From: JBLHRE01 sp047625765
GTDB lineage: Bacteria; Bacteroidota; Bacteroidia; Flavobacteriales; JBLHRE01
Direction of reading: 5' to 3'
Length of the DNA: 14,054 nucleotides
Assembly (NCBI GenBank): GCA_047625765.1
Contig: JBLHRE010000032.1
Span: forward strand, 1 to 14,054
Made by a program: the position numbers and the translations under genes. This document shows, piece by piece, positions 7,655-14,054 of this stretch. Within the stretch, counting starts at the first letter, position 1. The number at the start of each line of letters is the position of its first letter. The notes below the pieces were generated by a model that did not search any database, was not told where the DNA came from, and worked only from the letters and a program-made list of their open reading frames with translations.

Positions 7655-8260
7655 TTATTCTGATGCCTCAGATCCAAATACTTGCATTTTCGTAAGATAT
7701 TTTCCGACTATATCAAATTCTAAATTCACATAATTACCTGCCTTTACATAATGCAAATTGGTGTTTTCGTGCGTGTAAGGAATTATTGCTACTGTAAAAT
7801 AGTTTGGCCCCGAATCTACAACCGTTAAGCTAACACCGTTGATACAAATTGATCCTTTTGAGACAGTGATATAAGATGGATGATTTGTAGGATGCTCTAT
7901 GCGGAAAATCCAACTGCCATCTTTAGAAGCTTTATAAGTACATCTGCCAAGAGCATCTACATGCCCCTGCACTATATGTCCGTCTAAACGTTCGCCCAAT
8001 TTCATACAACGCTCCAGGTTTACAACATTACCAACTTCTAGTTGGCCGATATTTGTACGCTCTAAAGTTTCTTGGATAGCCGTTACCGTATATAGTTTTC
8101 CCGAAATGGAAACTACCGTTAAGCATACGCCATTGTGTGCCACACTTTGATCTATTTTAAATGGCTCGTCAAAAGGAGACCTGAAAGTCAAATGCAAATT
8201 ACTCCCCTCGCTTTTTTTGGCTTCTAATTTTGTTAAAGCCTCTACTATTCCTGTAAACAT
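7655..8260 (-). CDS. ribE: Riboflavin synthase (alpha chain)
   Basis: This enzyme dismutates two molecules of 6,7-dimethyl-8-ribityllumazine into riboflavin and 5-amino-6-ribitylaminouracil, the last step of riboflavin synthesis, in the cytoplasm as a homotrimer. The 201 residues form two homologous lumazine-binding barrels. The first (about 1-97) starts with the hallmark MFTGIVE. Matching segments in the two halves are SVAHNGVCLTVV (39-50) against SKGSICINGVSLTVV (134-148), and TLERTNIGQLEVGNVVNLE (65-83) against THENTNLHYVKAGNYVNLE (163-181). The junction GHIVQGHVD (94-102) is typical. The length is slightly below the E. coli enzyme (213 residues). The start lies 3 nt after the stop of the upstream surface-protein gene, so the two are probably translationally coupled. 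There is no room for an FMN riboswitch directly upstream. The name ribE is used for this enzyme in some organisms and ribC in others. Confidence 0.97.
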   Translation of the reverse strand: MFTGIVEALTKLEAKKSEGSNLHLTFRSPFDEPFKIDQSVAHNGVCLTVVSISGKLYTVTAIQETLERTNIGQLEVGNVVNLERCMKLGERLDGHIVQGHVDALGRCTYKASKDGSWIFRIEHPTNHPSYITVSKGSICINGVSLTVVDSGPNYFTVAIIPYTHENTNLHYVKAGNYVNLEFDIVGKYLTKMQVFGSEASE

Positions 8261-8263
8261 GAA

Positions 8264-10891
8264 TTATCTAAATAAGTGCACAAAACCTGAAACAACTACT
8301 TCTTGTTGTCCTTCTATGCGTTGTTCGAAAATAGTACAGACGTAATAGTAAACTCCTTCTGTACAAGGTTTATTCGATGATTGCTCAAATCCATTCCAAT
8401 TAATTTCAGGATCGCTTGTAGCAAATACCAAGTTGCCCCATCGTCCGTATATCTTAACATCTATATCGCCAATGTAACGCGATTGAATAGGCGTAAGCAA
8501 ATCATTTCTATCATCTCCGTTAGGGCTAAAAACATTTGGCATTTCGAAGATTGGACAATTGTCTACACACACAACATTACCACCTTGACTAGTGTTTCCG
8601 TTTGTATCTGTTACTGTCATAAAATAACAACCTGCTACAGAAATGCTATTCAAATAATCGAAGCTAGTATCTTGCTTGCCAAAGGTCACTAATATCTGAT
8701 ATTCTTGTATTCCATCTTCCGAATAGTAAAGATCGAAACTGGCGATATCATCATCGCAATCTTCGTTATACAAACTATTCCATGTAAAAATAATACGCCC
8801 ATCATCGCACTGATTGTCTAATGTTAAATTCGGGCTACATGGCGGAATAGTATCAATTGCAATTGCACAAACTTCTTGCGACCAATTTAATAGTGGGGTT
8901 TTGTATTCTGGCGCACTATAATCCCCTACACTTTCAATTTTATAGCAATAAGAGTCGCCATTTATCAATCCTATGTCTTTATAGTTTTGCTTATCTGTTT
9001 GCCCAATAATCTCGAAAAGTCCTGATTCTGGATTATATCTATAAATAGTATAAAGGTTATTGTTCCAAGGAACCGATTCGCTCCAAGACAGGAATACCGC
9101 CTCATTCAGTCCAATTGGGCTGACAAAAACACTACTGGCACTTGTACTTGTCCCTAAATAGACAACATTACCAGGAGTTCTGTTGTAGAAATCAACTTCG
9201 TAACTCCATGGAGCATCAACCGTATTTCTTGTAATACCTGTCCTTACCGTATCATCTAAATTGCTTGTTTTAGCTATTTCTAATTTCGTCCCAGCATTGT
9301 CGTATTCAAATACTATATACTCGTAAGGGCCCGGATACAATAAGGTGTCTATACTGTCTGGCCTAGACCATTCTATGTCAATTGTCCCCGTTACCAAATC
9401 TGTATTGGTAATACTTACCTGTGTCATAACGGGTAAATACTTTTTGATAAAAGCACATGACTCTTCCGAAAGACAGCCTTCCACTCCTTCTATAACCGAT
9501 TGATCTGGGTAAATAGCCACTAATCTGTAACAGAAATTATTTCCCGGTTGTATTCCTTGCCCATTGTTATCATCCATGAAAATGGTGTCTCCTAAAGATT
9601 TTGGAATTCTGGCTATTTCTTCGAAACCCAAACTTGCAGGCATTCCTATTTCGCAGGAATCAGGAAAATACACCGTTTTTTGTGATTTACGGTAGAGCTT
9701 TAAAGCCGTGTAATTAGAACAAGAGGGTTTAGACCAATTTACTTGAATCGTATTGCCAATTGCTAAAGCGCTTACATCTGTAACTTCTGGCCCCAATACT
9801 TTTATGTTGAATGTTCGATAAAACACCAACGGAACCCCTGTATTGGAATCGGTAATCTTTACAGAAACTTGATAATCTCTAAATTGGATTTCATTACAAG
9901 AAGGTGCCCAAACAAAATCGGCCGTAACAGTTCCAATACCACTTGCTTCTTGAGGAAACGTTGCGGCATTTACCAATTCGAAAGGACCTCCGGTTGCAGA
10001 AAGGGTAACAGGGTTACTGTCAGGATCGGAACCCGTAATGGCGACTCTAACTGTATCCCCAGCCTTTACACAAACATCAGGGATTGGGTCTATAAATGGA
10101 GGTCGATTGCTACAGTTTTTTACATCTATCTGCATATCACGAATTACACGACCAATCTTTTCCCCATCCCTCCACTCTTCTATGGCAATGGCAATATTAT
10201 ACTCTCCTAATAACTCTGGGCTATCCCAAACCAAATCACCAGTTACTGGATTTATTGTTATGAAATTTGAAGCAGAAGGAAAACTGTAGCCGGGTATGTC
10301 TCTGCCATTACCATTTACATCTCCTTCTTTACATGCAATTAAACTATACGAAAGGCTATCGCCATCTGGGTCGTAAGCTCCTGGGTTATGATAAAAAACC
10401 TGCCCCGCACAGGCATCATCTATAGGAGGATTTAATAAAATAGGGCCATTGTTGGTTTCCAAAAAAGGATCTATTACGATGATGCTTTCCACATAAAAAC
10501 TAACATCTATAGAATTGGGAATATTGATGATTTGACCGTTTCTATTTGGATCGGCCATAGACACTCGGTATACTCCTGTAGAAGGGTAAGTGTGTGCAGC
10601 TACATAAATATTTTTGTAAATGTTCGAGCTTATTTGCTCTCCATCATTACAACCATTCACAAAAGGGCCGTTTACGCGCTTCAAACTATCCGAAGTATTA
10701 TCGCCCCATTGTACTTCTAAAAAACACTTATTGGCAATACCTGATCCATATTTGGTGTAAGTAGTCACCGTAATTTCATAAGTCAAACCCACTACGTTCC
10801 GAAAACTAATTTCTCCGGCACGATTGTGAGTTGCTTGTACCCAAAAGGATAATAGCAGTAATAATGAAACTATGATGGCTCTTTTAATCAT
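8264..10891 (-). CDS. Large secreted multidomain protein with T9SS type B (CHU_C) sorting domain
   Basis: This 875-residue exported protein lies between mqnC and ribE. Residues 1-20 are a signal peptide (MIKRA, poly-Leu core, probable cut after VQA). Residues 21-140 form an N-terminal beta domain beginning THNRAGEISF. Two cadherin/Ig-like modules follow: 147-258 with DPDGDSLSYSL and ITINPVTGDLVWDSP, and 262-366 with AGDTVRVAITGSDPDSNPV. Four fibronectin III-like segments then occupy about 369-480, 489-580, 590-678 and 686-775, each with a hydrophobic-Trp core such as QVNWSKP, DIEWSRP, LSWSES and FTWNS. Residues 779-875 are the type B tail: PNVFSPNGDDRNDLL (785-799), KIYGRWGNLVF (813-823), WNGF and EGVYYYV. 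Such proteins leave the cell by T9SS and are usually large surface or released adhesins; despite the family name, most have no shown role in gliding. No catalytic motif is visible. It starts 7 nt after mqnC and ends 3 nt before ribE. Confidence 0.9.
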   Translation of the reverse strand: MIKRAIIVSLLLLLSFWVQATHNRAGEISFRNVVGLTYEITVTTYTKYGSGIANKCFLEVQWGDNTSDSLKRVNGPFVNGCNDGEQISSNIYKNIYVAAHTYPSTGVYRVSMADPNRNGQIINIPNSIDVSFYVESIIVIDPFLETNNGPILLNPPIDDACAGQVFYHNPGAYDPDGDSLSYSLIACKEGDVNGNGRDIPGYSFPSASNFITINPVTGDLVWDSPELLGEYNIAIAIEEWRDGEKIGRVIRDMQIDVKNCSNRPPFIDPIPDVCVKAGDTVRVAITGSDPDSNPVTLSATGGPFELVNAATFPQEASGIGTVTADFVWAPSCNEIQFRDYQVSVKITDSNTGVPLVFYRTFNIKVLGPEVTDVSALAIGNTIQVNWSKPSCSNYTALKLYRKSQKTVYFPDSCEIGMPASLGFEEIARIPKSLGDTIFMDDNNGQGIQPGNNFCYRLVAIYPDQSVIEGVEGCLSEESCAFIKKYLPVMTQVSITNTDLVTGTIDIEWSRPDSIDTLLYPGPYEYIVFEYDNAGTKLEIAKTSNLDDTVRTGITRNTVDAPWSYEVDFYNRTPGNVVYLGTSTSASSVFVSPIGLNEAVFLSWSESVPWNNNLYTIYRYNPESGLFEIIGQTDKQNYKDIGLINGDSYCYKIESVGDYSAPEYKTPLLNWSQEVCAIAIDTIPPCSPNLTLDNQCDDGRIIFTWNSLYNEDCDDDIASFDLYYSEDGIQEYQILVTFGKQDTSFDYLNSISVAGCYFMTVTDTNGNTSQGGNVVCVDNCPIFEMPNVFSPNGDDRNDLLTPIQSRYIGDIDVKIYGRWGNLVFATSDPEINWNGFEQSSNKPCTEGVYYYVCTIFEQRIEGQQEVVVSGFVHLFR

Positions 10892-10898
10892 ACCATAT

Positions 10899-12023
10899 TT
10901 AATAATCGATAACTTGCTGTTCTGTATGTTTTGGCAAATCTCTATAGGCGTACTGTTGTGTTCTTAGTTGAGGTTCAAATCCAGCTTCGCTAATAGCTTC
11001 TTGAATTTCGTTAGCCGTAAATCTGTGTGGGGCTCCTGCAGCAGAAACCACATTTTCCTCAATCATTATCGATCCAAAATCATTGGCCCCAGAATGTAAA
11101 CAAACCTGAGCAGTTTTCTTACCTACGGTCAACCAACTAGCTTGGATGTTTTGCACGTTTGGCAACATAATTCTACCAATAGCAATCATTCGAATGTATT
11201 CGTCTGCTGTAACTTCGTTTTTAATTCCACGCAAACGTTTCAATAAAGTTCCATCGTCCTGAAAAGGCCAAGGAATAAAAGCCAAGAATCCTTTCGAATC
11301 TTTTGGTTTTTCTGCCTGCACTTCTCTTAATAAAACCAAATGCTCGAAACGCTCTTCCAATGTTTCGATATGTCCAAACATCATGGTAGCAGAAGTCGTA
11401 ATATCAAGCTTATGAGCAGCACGCATTATATCCAACCACTCTTTACCCGTACATTTTCCTTTAGAAATCAATCTACGTACACGGTCATTTAAAATTTCCG
11501 CTCCAGCTCCTGGCAAACTATCCATGCCCGCATCTTTCAAGGCCTGTAAAACCTCTAAATGCGATTTCCCTTCTAATTTGCAGATGTGTGCAATTTCTGG
11601 AGGCCCAAGTGCATGCAATTTCAAATTTGGGTATTCAGCCTTTAAGTCTGTAAAAAGCTTACAATAATAATCAAGGCTTAAATCAGGGTGATGTCCACCT
11701 TGAAGCAATAATTGCTCTCCTCCAAACCTGAAAGTCTCTTCAATTTTGGTTCTGTAGGTTGCCATACTTGTAATGTAGCTTTCTGCATGTCCTGGAACTC
11801 TAAAAAAGTTACAAAACTTACAGTTTGCAATACACACATTAGTAGTATTTACATTGCGATCAATAATCCAAGTAACCTTGTTGCTTTGCTTATGCTTTTT
11901 TCGCATTTCATTTGCAACATAAGCCAAATCGTTTGTGGGTGCGTTTTCAAATAAAAATTGACCTTCTTCAGCAGTCAAAAATTCAAAGTCTAAAGCACGT
12001 GCTAATAGAGTATCTATATTCAT
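10899..12023 (-). CDS. mqnC: Cyclic dehypoxanthinyl futalosine synthase (radical SAM, menaquinone synthesis)
   Basis: MqnC is the radical SAM enzyme that cyclises dehypoxanthine futalosine in the futalosine route to menaquinone. The 374 residues match the usual length of about 370. The [4Fe-4S] cysteines are at C64, C68 and C71 (CIANCKFC). Further family motifs are QLLLQGGHHPDLSLDYY (104-120), LHALGPPEI (136-144), LPGAGAEIL (170-178), ATMMFGHIET (212-221), AFIPWPFQ (248-255) and SGANDFG (311-317). The IPWPFQ segment and the PPEI/GAGAEIL pattern favour MqnC over the related aminofutalosine synthase MqnE. MqnA, MqnB, MqnD and MqnE are not in the window. The gene heads a minus-strand run and is followed after 7 nt by the type B surface protein. 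A match to TAnnTTTG lies 27 nt upstream of the start. Confidence 0.92.
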   Translation of the reverse strand: MNIDTLLARALDFEFLTAEEGQFLFENAPTNDLAYVANEMRKKHKQSNKVTWIIDRNVNTTNVCIANCKFCNFFRVPGHAESYITSMATYRTKIEETFRFGGEQLLLQGGHHPDLSLDYYCKLFTDLKAEYPNLKLHALGPPEIAHICKLEGKSHLEVLQALKDAGMDSLPGAGAEILNDRVRRLISKGKCTGKEWLDIMRAAHKLDITTSATMMFGHIETLEERFEHLVLLREVQAEKPKDSKGFLAFIPWPFQDDGTLLKRLRGIKNEVTADEYIRMIAIGRIMLPNVQNIQASWLTVGKKTAQVCLHSGANDFGSIMIEENVVSAAGAPHRFTANEIQEAISEAGFEPQLRTQQYAYRDLPKHTEQQVIDY

Positions 12024-12049
12024 TGAAAAATCTATAGTTTTACGAACCT

Positions 12050-12057
12050 CAAAAGTA
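12050..12057 (-). promoter_or_regulatory. Putative -7 element for the mqnC operon
   Basis: On the minus strand this reads TACTTTTG, a full match to the Bacteroidota -7 consensus TAnnTTTG. It sits 27-34 nt upstream of the mqnC ATG, so the leader would be about 20 nt. No clear TTG lies 17-23 nt further upstream; that stretch falls inside the first codons of the divergent aminopeptidase gene. The site is the best candidate in the 47-nt divergent gap but rests on one short motif. Confidence 0.45.
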
Positions 12058-12070
12058 CAAAAATTAAAGG

Positions 12071-13501
12071 ATGAAGATTAGAATAGAAAAGGTTGGATTC
12101 AAGGCCAAACATCATATCATCATTAGCGATTCTAAAACGGATTTACTACAGCATAATCTGTTGGAAACAAATGAGAAGAAATACCTTTCTAATTGTTTAG
12201 ATCAATCACAAAATCAAGTTTTTCTAAATCGGTTCGATAGCAGTATAACGCTTGTATTTTTAGAGACGTCTAACAAGGACAACACCTACCTGTTTTTAAA
12301 TAAATCGCGCAATGCTGGAAGCAAATTATGTAGCTTTTGCAATGCAGAAAAAATGGATGAAATTTCCATTGAAGCAATTTGCGATACTGAAATTACATTA
12401 GCATTTATTGAAGGCTTATACCTTAACAACTATCAATTCCTGAAATATAAATCAGATCCAAAAGCAAATACTTTAACGAATTGTGTTTGGATTAAAGGAG
12501 ATTCTCAAAAAGCAAAAACCCTATCTCATCTTGCTGCATCGGTTTGTTATGCTAGAGATTTGGTAAATGAACCCTTGTCTTTTTTAACCGCAGAGCAATT
12601 GAGTACTGAAATAAAAAAGAGCTCTGATAATTCGGGCTTCAGTTTAGAAGTTTGGGGGAAAGAGAGAATCCAAAAAGAAAAAATGGGCGGCTTATTGGCT
12701 GTAAATAAAGGTGCACCAAACCATCCTACCTTTAACATTTTAGAGTGGAAACCTGCAAACGCTACCAATAGTAAACCTTATATTTTTGTTGGGAAAGGTG
12801 TTGTTTACGATACCGGAGGACTTAGTTTAAAGCCTACCGCAAACTCCATGGACATAATGAAAAGTGACATGGGTGGCGCTGCAACTGTTGCAGGGCTTAT
12901 GGAAGCTATTGCTAATGAAAAGCTTCCAATCCATGTTATTGGATTAATTCCCGCAACCGAAAACAGACCTGGATTAGACGCATATGCCCCAGGTGATGTT
13001 ATTACCATGCACGATGGCACTACAGTAGAAGTTTTAAATACCGATGCCGAAGGTAGAATGATTCTGGCTGATGCATTGAGTTATGCTAAATCCTTAAACC
13101 CAGAAAGTGTCATTAATCTAGCAACGCTAACCGGGGCAGCGGCTTATGCAATTGGCTCATTTGGTATTGTTTCTATGGGCGATTTTGAGGAGAAAGAGGA
13201 AGCACTATTAAAAGATTGCGGTAATAAAACACATGAAAGACTTGCTCCATTTCCTTTCTGGGAAGATTATGATGAACTTATAAAGTCTGATATTGCCGAC
13301 ATTAAAAATCTTGGTGGTCCTGTTGGAGGAGCTATAACCGCTGGTAAATTTTTAAAACATTTTACTAATTACCCTTTTATGCATCTCGACATTGCAGGAT
13401 CTGCATACATACAGAAACCAGAACCTTATAAGCCTTTAGGAGGCACCGGAGTAGGAGTTCGTTTATTATTTGAATACTTAACACGCAAGTCAAATGTCTA
13501 A
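12071..13501 (+). CDS. pepA: Leucyl aminopeptidase, M17 family (PepA-like)
   Basis: This is a cytosolic dizinc aminopeptidase that removes N-terminal residues from peptides, usually as a hexamer. The 476 residues hold a complete C-terminal catalytic domain. The expected metal ligands are K242, D247, D266, D325 and E327, and the catalytic pair is K254 and R329. They lie in VGKGVVYDTGGLSLKP (240-255), MKSDMGGAATVAG (263-275), NTDAEGRM (323-330) and NLATLTGA (349-356). The signature normally reads NTDAEGRL; Met330 here is conservative. The first 140 residues are poorly conserved, as is common for the M17 N-terminal domain, and look shorter than in E. coli PepA (503 residues). AAAGG directly abuts the ATG, too close to be an efficient Shine-Dalgarno. 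The gene diverges from mqnC across 47 nt and overlaps pdxA by 8 nt, so the two are probably one transcript. Confidence 0.95.
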   Translation: MKIRIEKVGFKAKHHIIISDSKTDLLQHNLLETNEKKYLSNCLDQSQNQVFLNRFDSSITLVFLETSNKDNTYLFLNKSRNAGSKLCSFCNAEKMDEISIEAICDTEITLAFIEGLYLNNYQFLKYKSDPKANTLTNCVWIKGDSQKAKTLSHLAASVCYARDLVNEPLSFLTAEQLSTEIKKSSDNSGFSLEVWGKERIQKEKMGGLLAVNKGAPNHPTFNILEWKPANATNSKPYIFVGKGVVYDTGGLSLKPTANSMDIMKSDMGGAATVAGLMEAIANEKLPIHVIGLIPATENRPGLDAYAPGDVITMHDGTTVEVLNTDAEGRMILADALSYAKSLNPESVINLATLTGAAAYAIGSFGIVSMGDFEEKEEALLKDCGNKTHERLAPFPFWEDYDELIKSDIADIKNLGGPVGGAITAGKFLKHFTNYPFMHLDIAGSAYIQKPEPYKPLGGTGVGVRLLFEYLTRKSNV

Positions 13502-14054
13502 GACATTAGATAAAATAATTCCAAGAATTGCCATTAGTATTGGCGACACAAATGGTATCGGTTTAGAAGTAATTATGAAAACTTTCTCCGATGCTAGAAT
13601 GTTAGATTTATGCACCCCAATTATTTTTGGGTCTAGTAAAATTCTGTCTTTTCACAGAAAAGAATTGGCGCTACAAAATTTCCAATATCAGACCATAAAA
13701 TCTGCAGAAGAGGCTATTCCTGGAAAGGTAAATTTGGTGAACAGTGTTGATAAAGAGATTGAAGTAGAATTAGGAGTGCCTACACCAAGCGGTGGTGCCG
13801 CAGCTTTTCAATCTTTAGATGCCGCCTGTAAAGCGATAGAAGATAAGCATGCCGATGCTTTAGTTACTGCCCCTATAAATAAGGACACAATCCAATCAAA
13901 GGACTTTAATTTCCCAGGCCACACTGAATATTTAAGCCAACGTTTCGAAGGAGAAGCATTGATGTTAATGTACTCAGAAAATGTTACGGTTGGTACCCTG
14001 ACCGGGCACATCCCCTTAGATAAAGTGGCTTCTAATTTAGACTATGATGGACTA
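13494..14054 (+). CDS. pdxA: 4-hydroxythreonine-4-phosphate dehydrogenase PdxA (5' part, cut by window end)
   Basis: PdxA oxidises 4-phosphohydroxy-L-threonine with NAD(P) in the DXP-dependent route to pyridoxal 5'-phosphate. The frame stays open from the ATG at 13494 to the window edge, giving 187 residues of an expected 330-360. Family motifs are GDTNGIGLEV (17-26, variant of GDPxGIGPE), PSGGAAAFQSLDAA (98-111), ALVTAPINK (122-130), FPGHTEYL (140-147) and TLTGHIPL (168-175). By comparison with E. coli PdxA, H143 matches the substrate-binding His136 and H172 the first metal ligand His166; the other two metal histidines lie beyond the window. This start overlaps the aminopeptidase stop (ATGTCTAA), indicating translational coupling, and puts the GDTNGIG loop at the expected distance from the N-terminus. 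Nothing looks broken. Confidence 0.95.
   Translation, partial: MSKTLDKIIPRIAISIGDTNGIGLEVIMKTFSDARMLDLCTPIIFGSSKILSFHRKELALQNFQYQTIKSAEEAIPGKVNLVNSVDKEIEVELGVPTPSGGAAAFQSLDAACKAIEDKHADALVTAPINKDTIQSKDFNFPGHTEYLSQRFEGEALMLMYSENVTVGTLTGHIPLDKVASNLDYDGL

Noticed and set aside
8261..8263. FMN riboswitch in front of ribE
   Set aside because: Only 3 nt separate ribE from the preceding gene, so there is no untranslated space for one.
8264..10891. Calling the type B protein a gliding motility component
   Set aside because: The family name refers only to the C-terminal sorting domain; nothing in the rest of the protein indicates a role in gliding, and no gld or spr genes are nearby.
10899..12023. 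Reading this radical SAM gene as aminofutalosine synthase MqnE
   Set aside because: The IPWPFQ segment, the LHALGPPEI motif and the PGAGAEIL pattern fit MqnC better.
1..14054. Mobile element, defence system or CRISPR array
   Set aside because: No transposase, integrase, phage gene, direct-repeat array or attachment site was seen; apart from the surface proteins the genes are core metabolism and translation.

Overview
The window looks like chromosomal DNA from a Bacteroidota member, most likely order Flavobacteriales. It is AT-rich, starts lack Shine-Dalgarno sequences, and promoter-like sites fit the Bacteroidota pattern (TTTG, about 20 nt, TAnnTTTG). Three large secreted proteins carry type IX secretion system (T9SS) sorting domains of both known kinds: type A (Por-type) and type B (CHU_C, 'gliding motility-associated C-terminal'). 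MqnC points to menaquinone synthesis by the futalosine route. Within Flavobacteriales that hints at a lineage outside the core Flavobacteriaceae, but this is inference.

Layout. (1) 78-4063, plus strand: two tandem genes 2 nt apart encode exported T9SS type A proteins. The first carries three divergent copies of a roughly 100-130-residue module I cannot name. The second carries propeller-like ~50-residue repeats and a cadherin-like domain. A plausible promoter lies at 22-53, and a long hairpin at 4071-4104 can terminate both converging transcripts. (2) 4126-5670, minus strand: carboxyltransferase (beta) subunit of an acyl-CoA carboxylase, probably propionyl-CoA/methylmalonyl-CoA type. (3) 5768-12023, minus strand: a run read as mqnC, then a large T9SS type B multidomain surface protein, then ribE, then lepA. 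The first three are separated by 7 and 3 nt; lepA follows after 90 nt and ends in a clear intrinsic terminator (5733-5762). (4) 12071 to the window end, plus strand: an M17 leucyl aminopeptidase overlapping by 8 nt the start of pdxA, which runs off the edge. It is divergent from mqnC across only 47 nt.

Functionally the window mixes housekeeping and cofactor genes (menaquinone, riboflavin, pyridoxal phosphate, translation factor LepA, aminopeptidase, acyl-CoA carboxylation) with cell-surface or secreted T9SS cargo. I see no CRISPR array, transposon, prophage, toxin-antitoxin pair, tRNA or rRNA, and no gene-free stretch over 300 nt. The parts that family knowledge explains least are the repeated module in the first gene and the placement of a large surface protein inside a cofactor operon.
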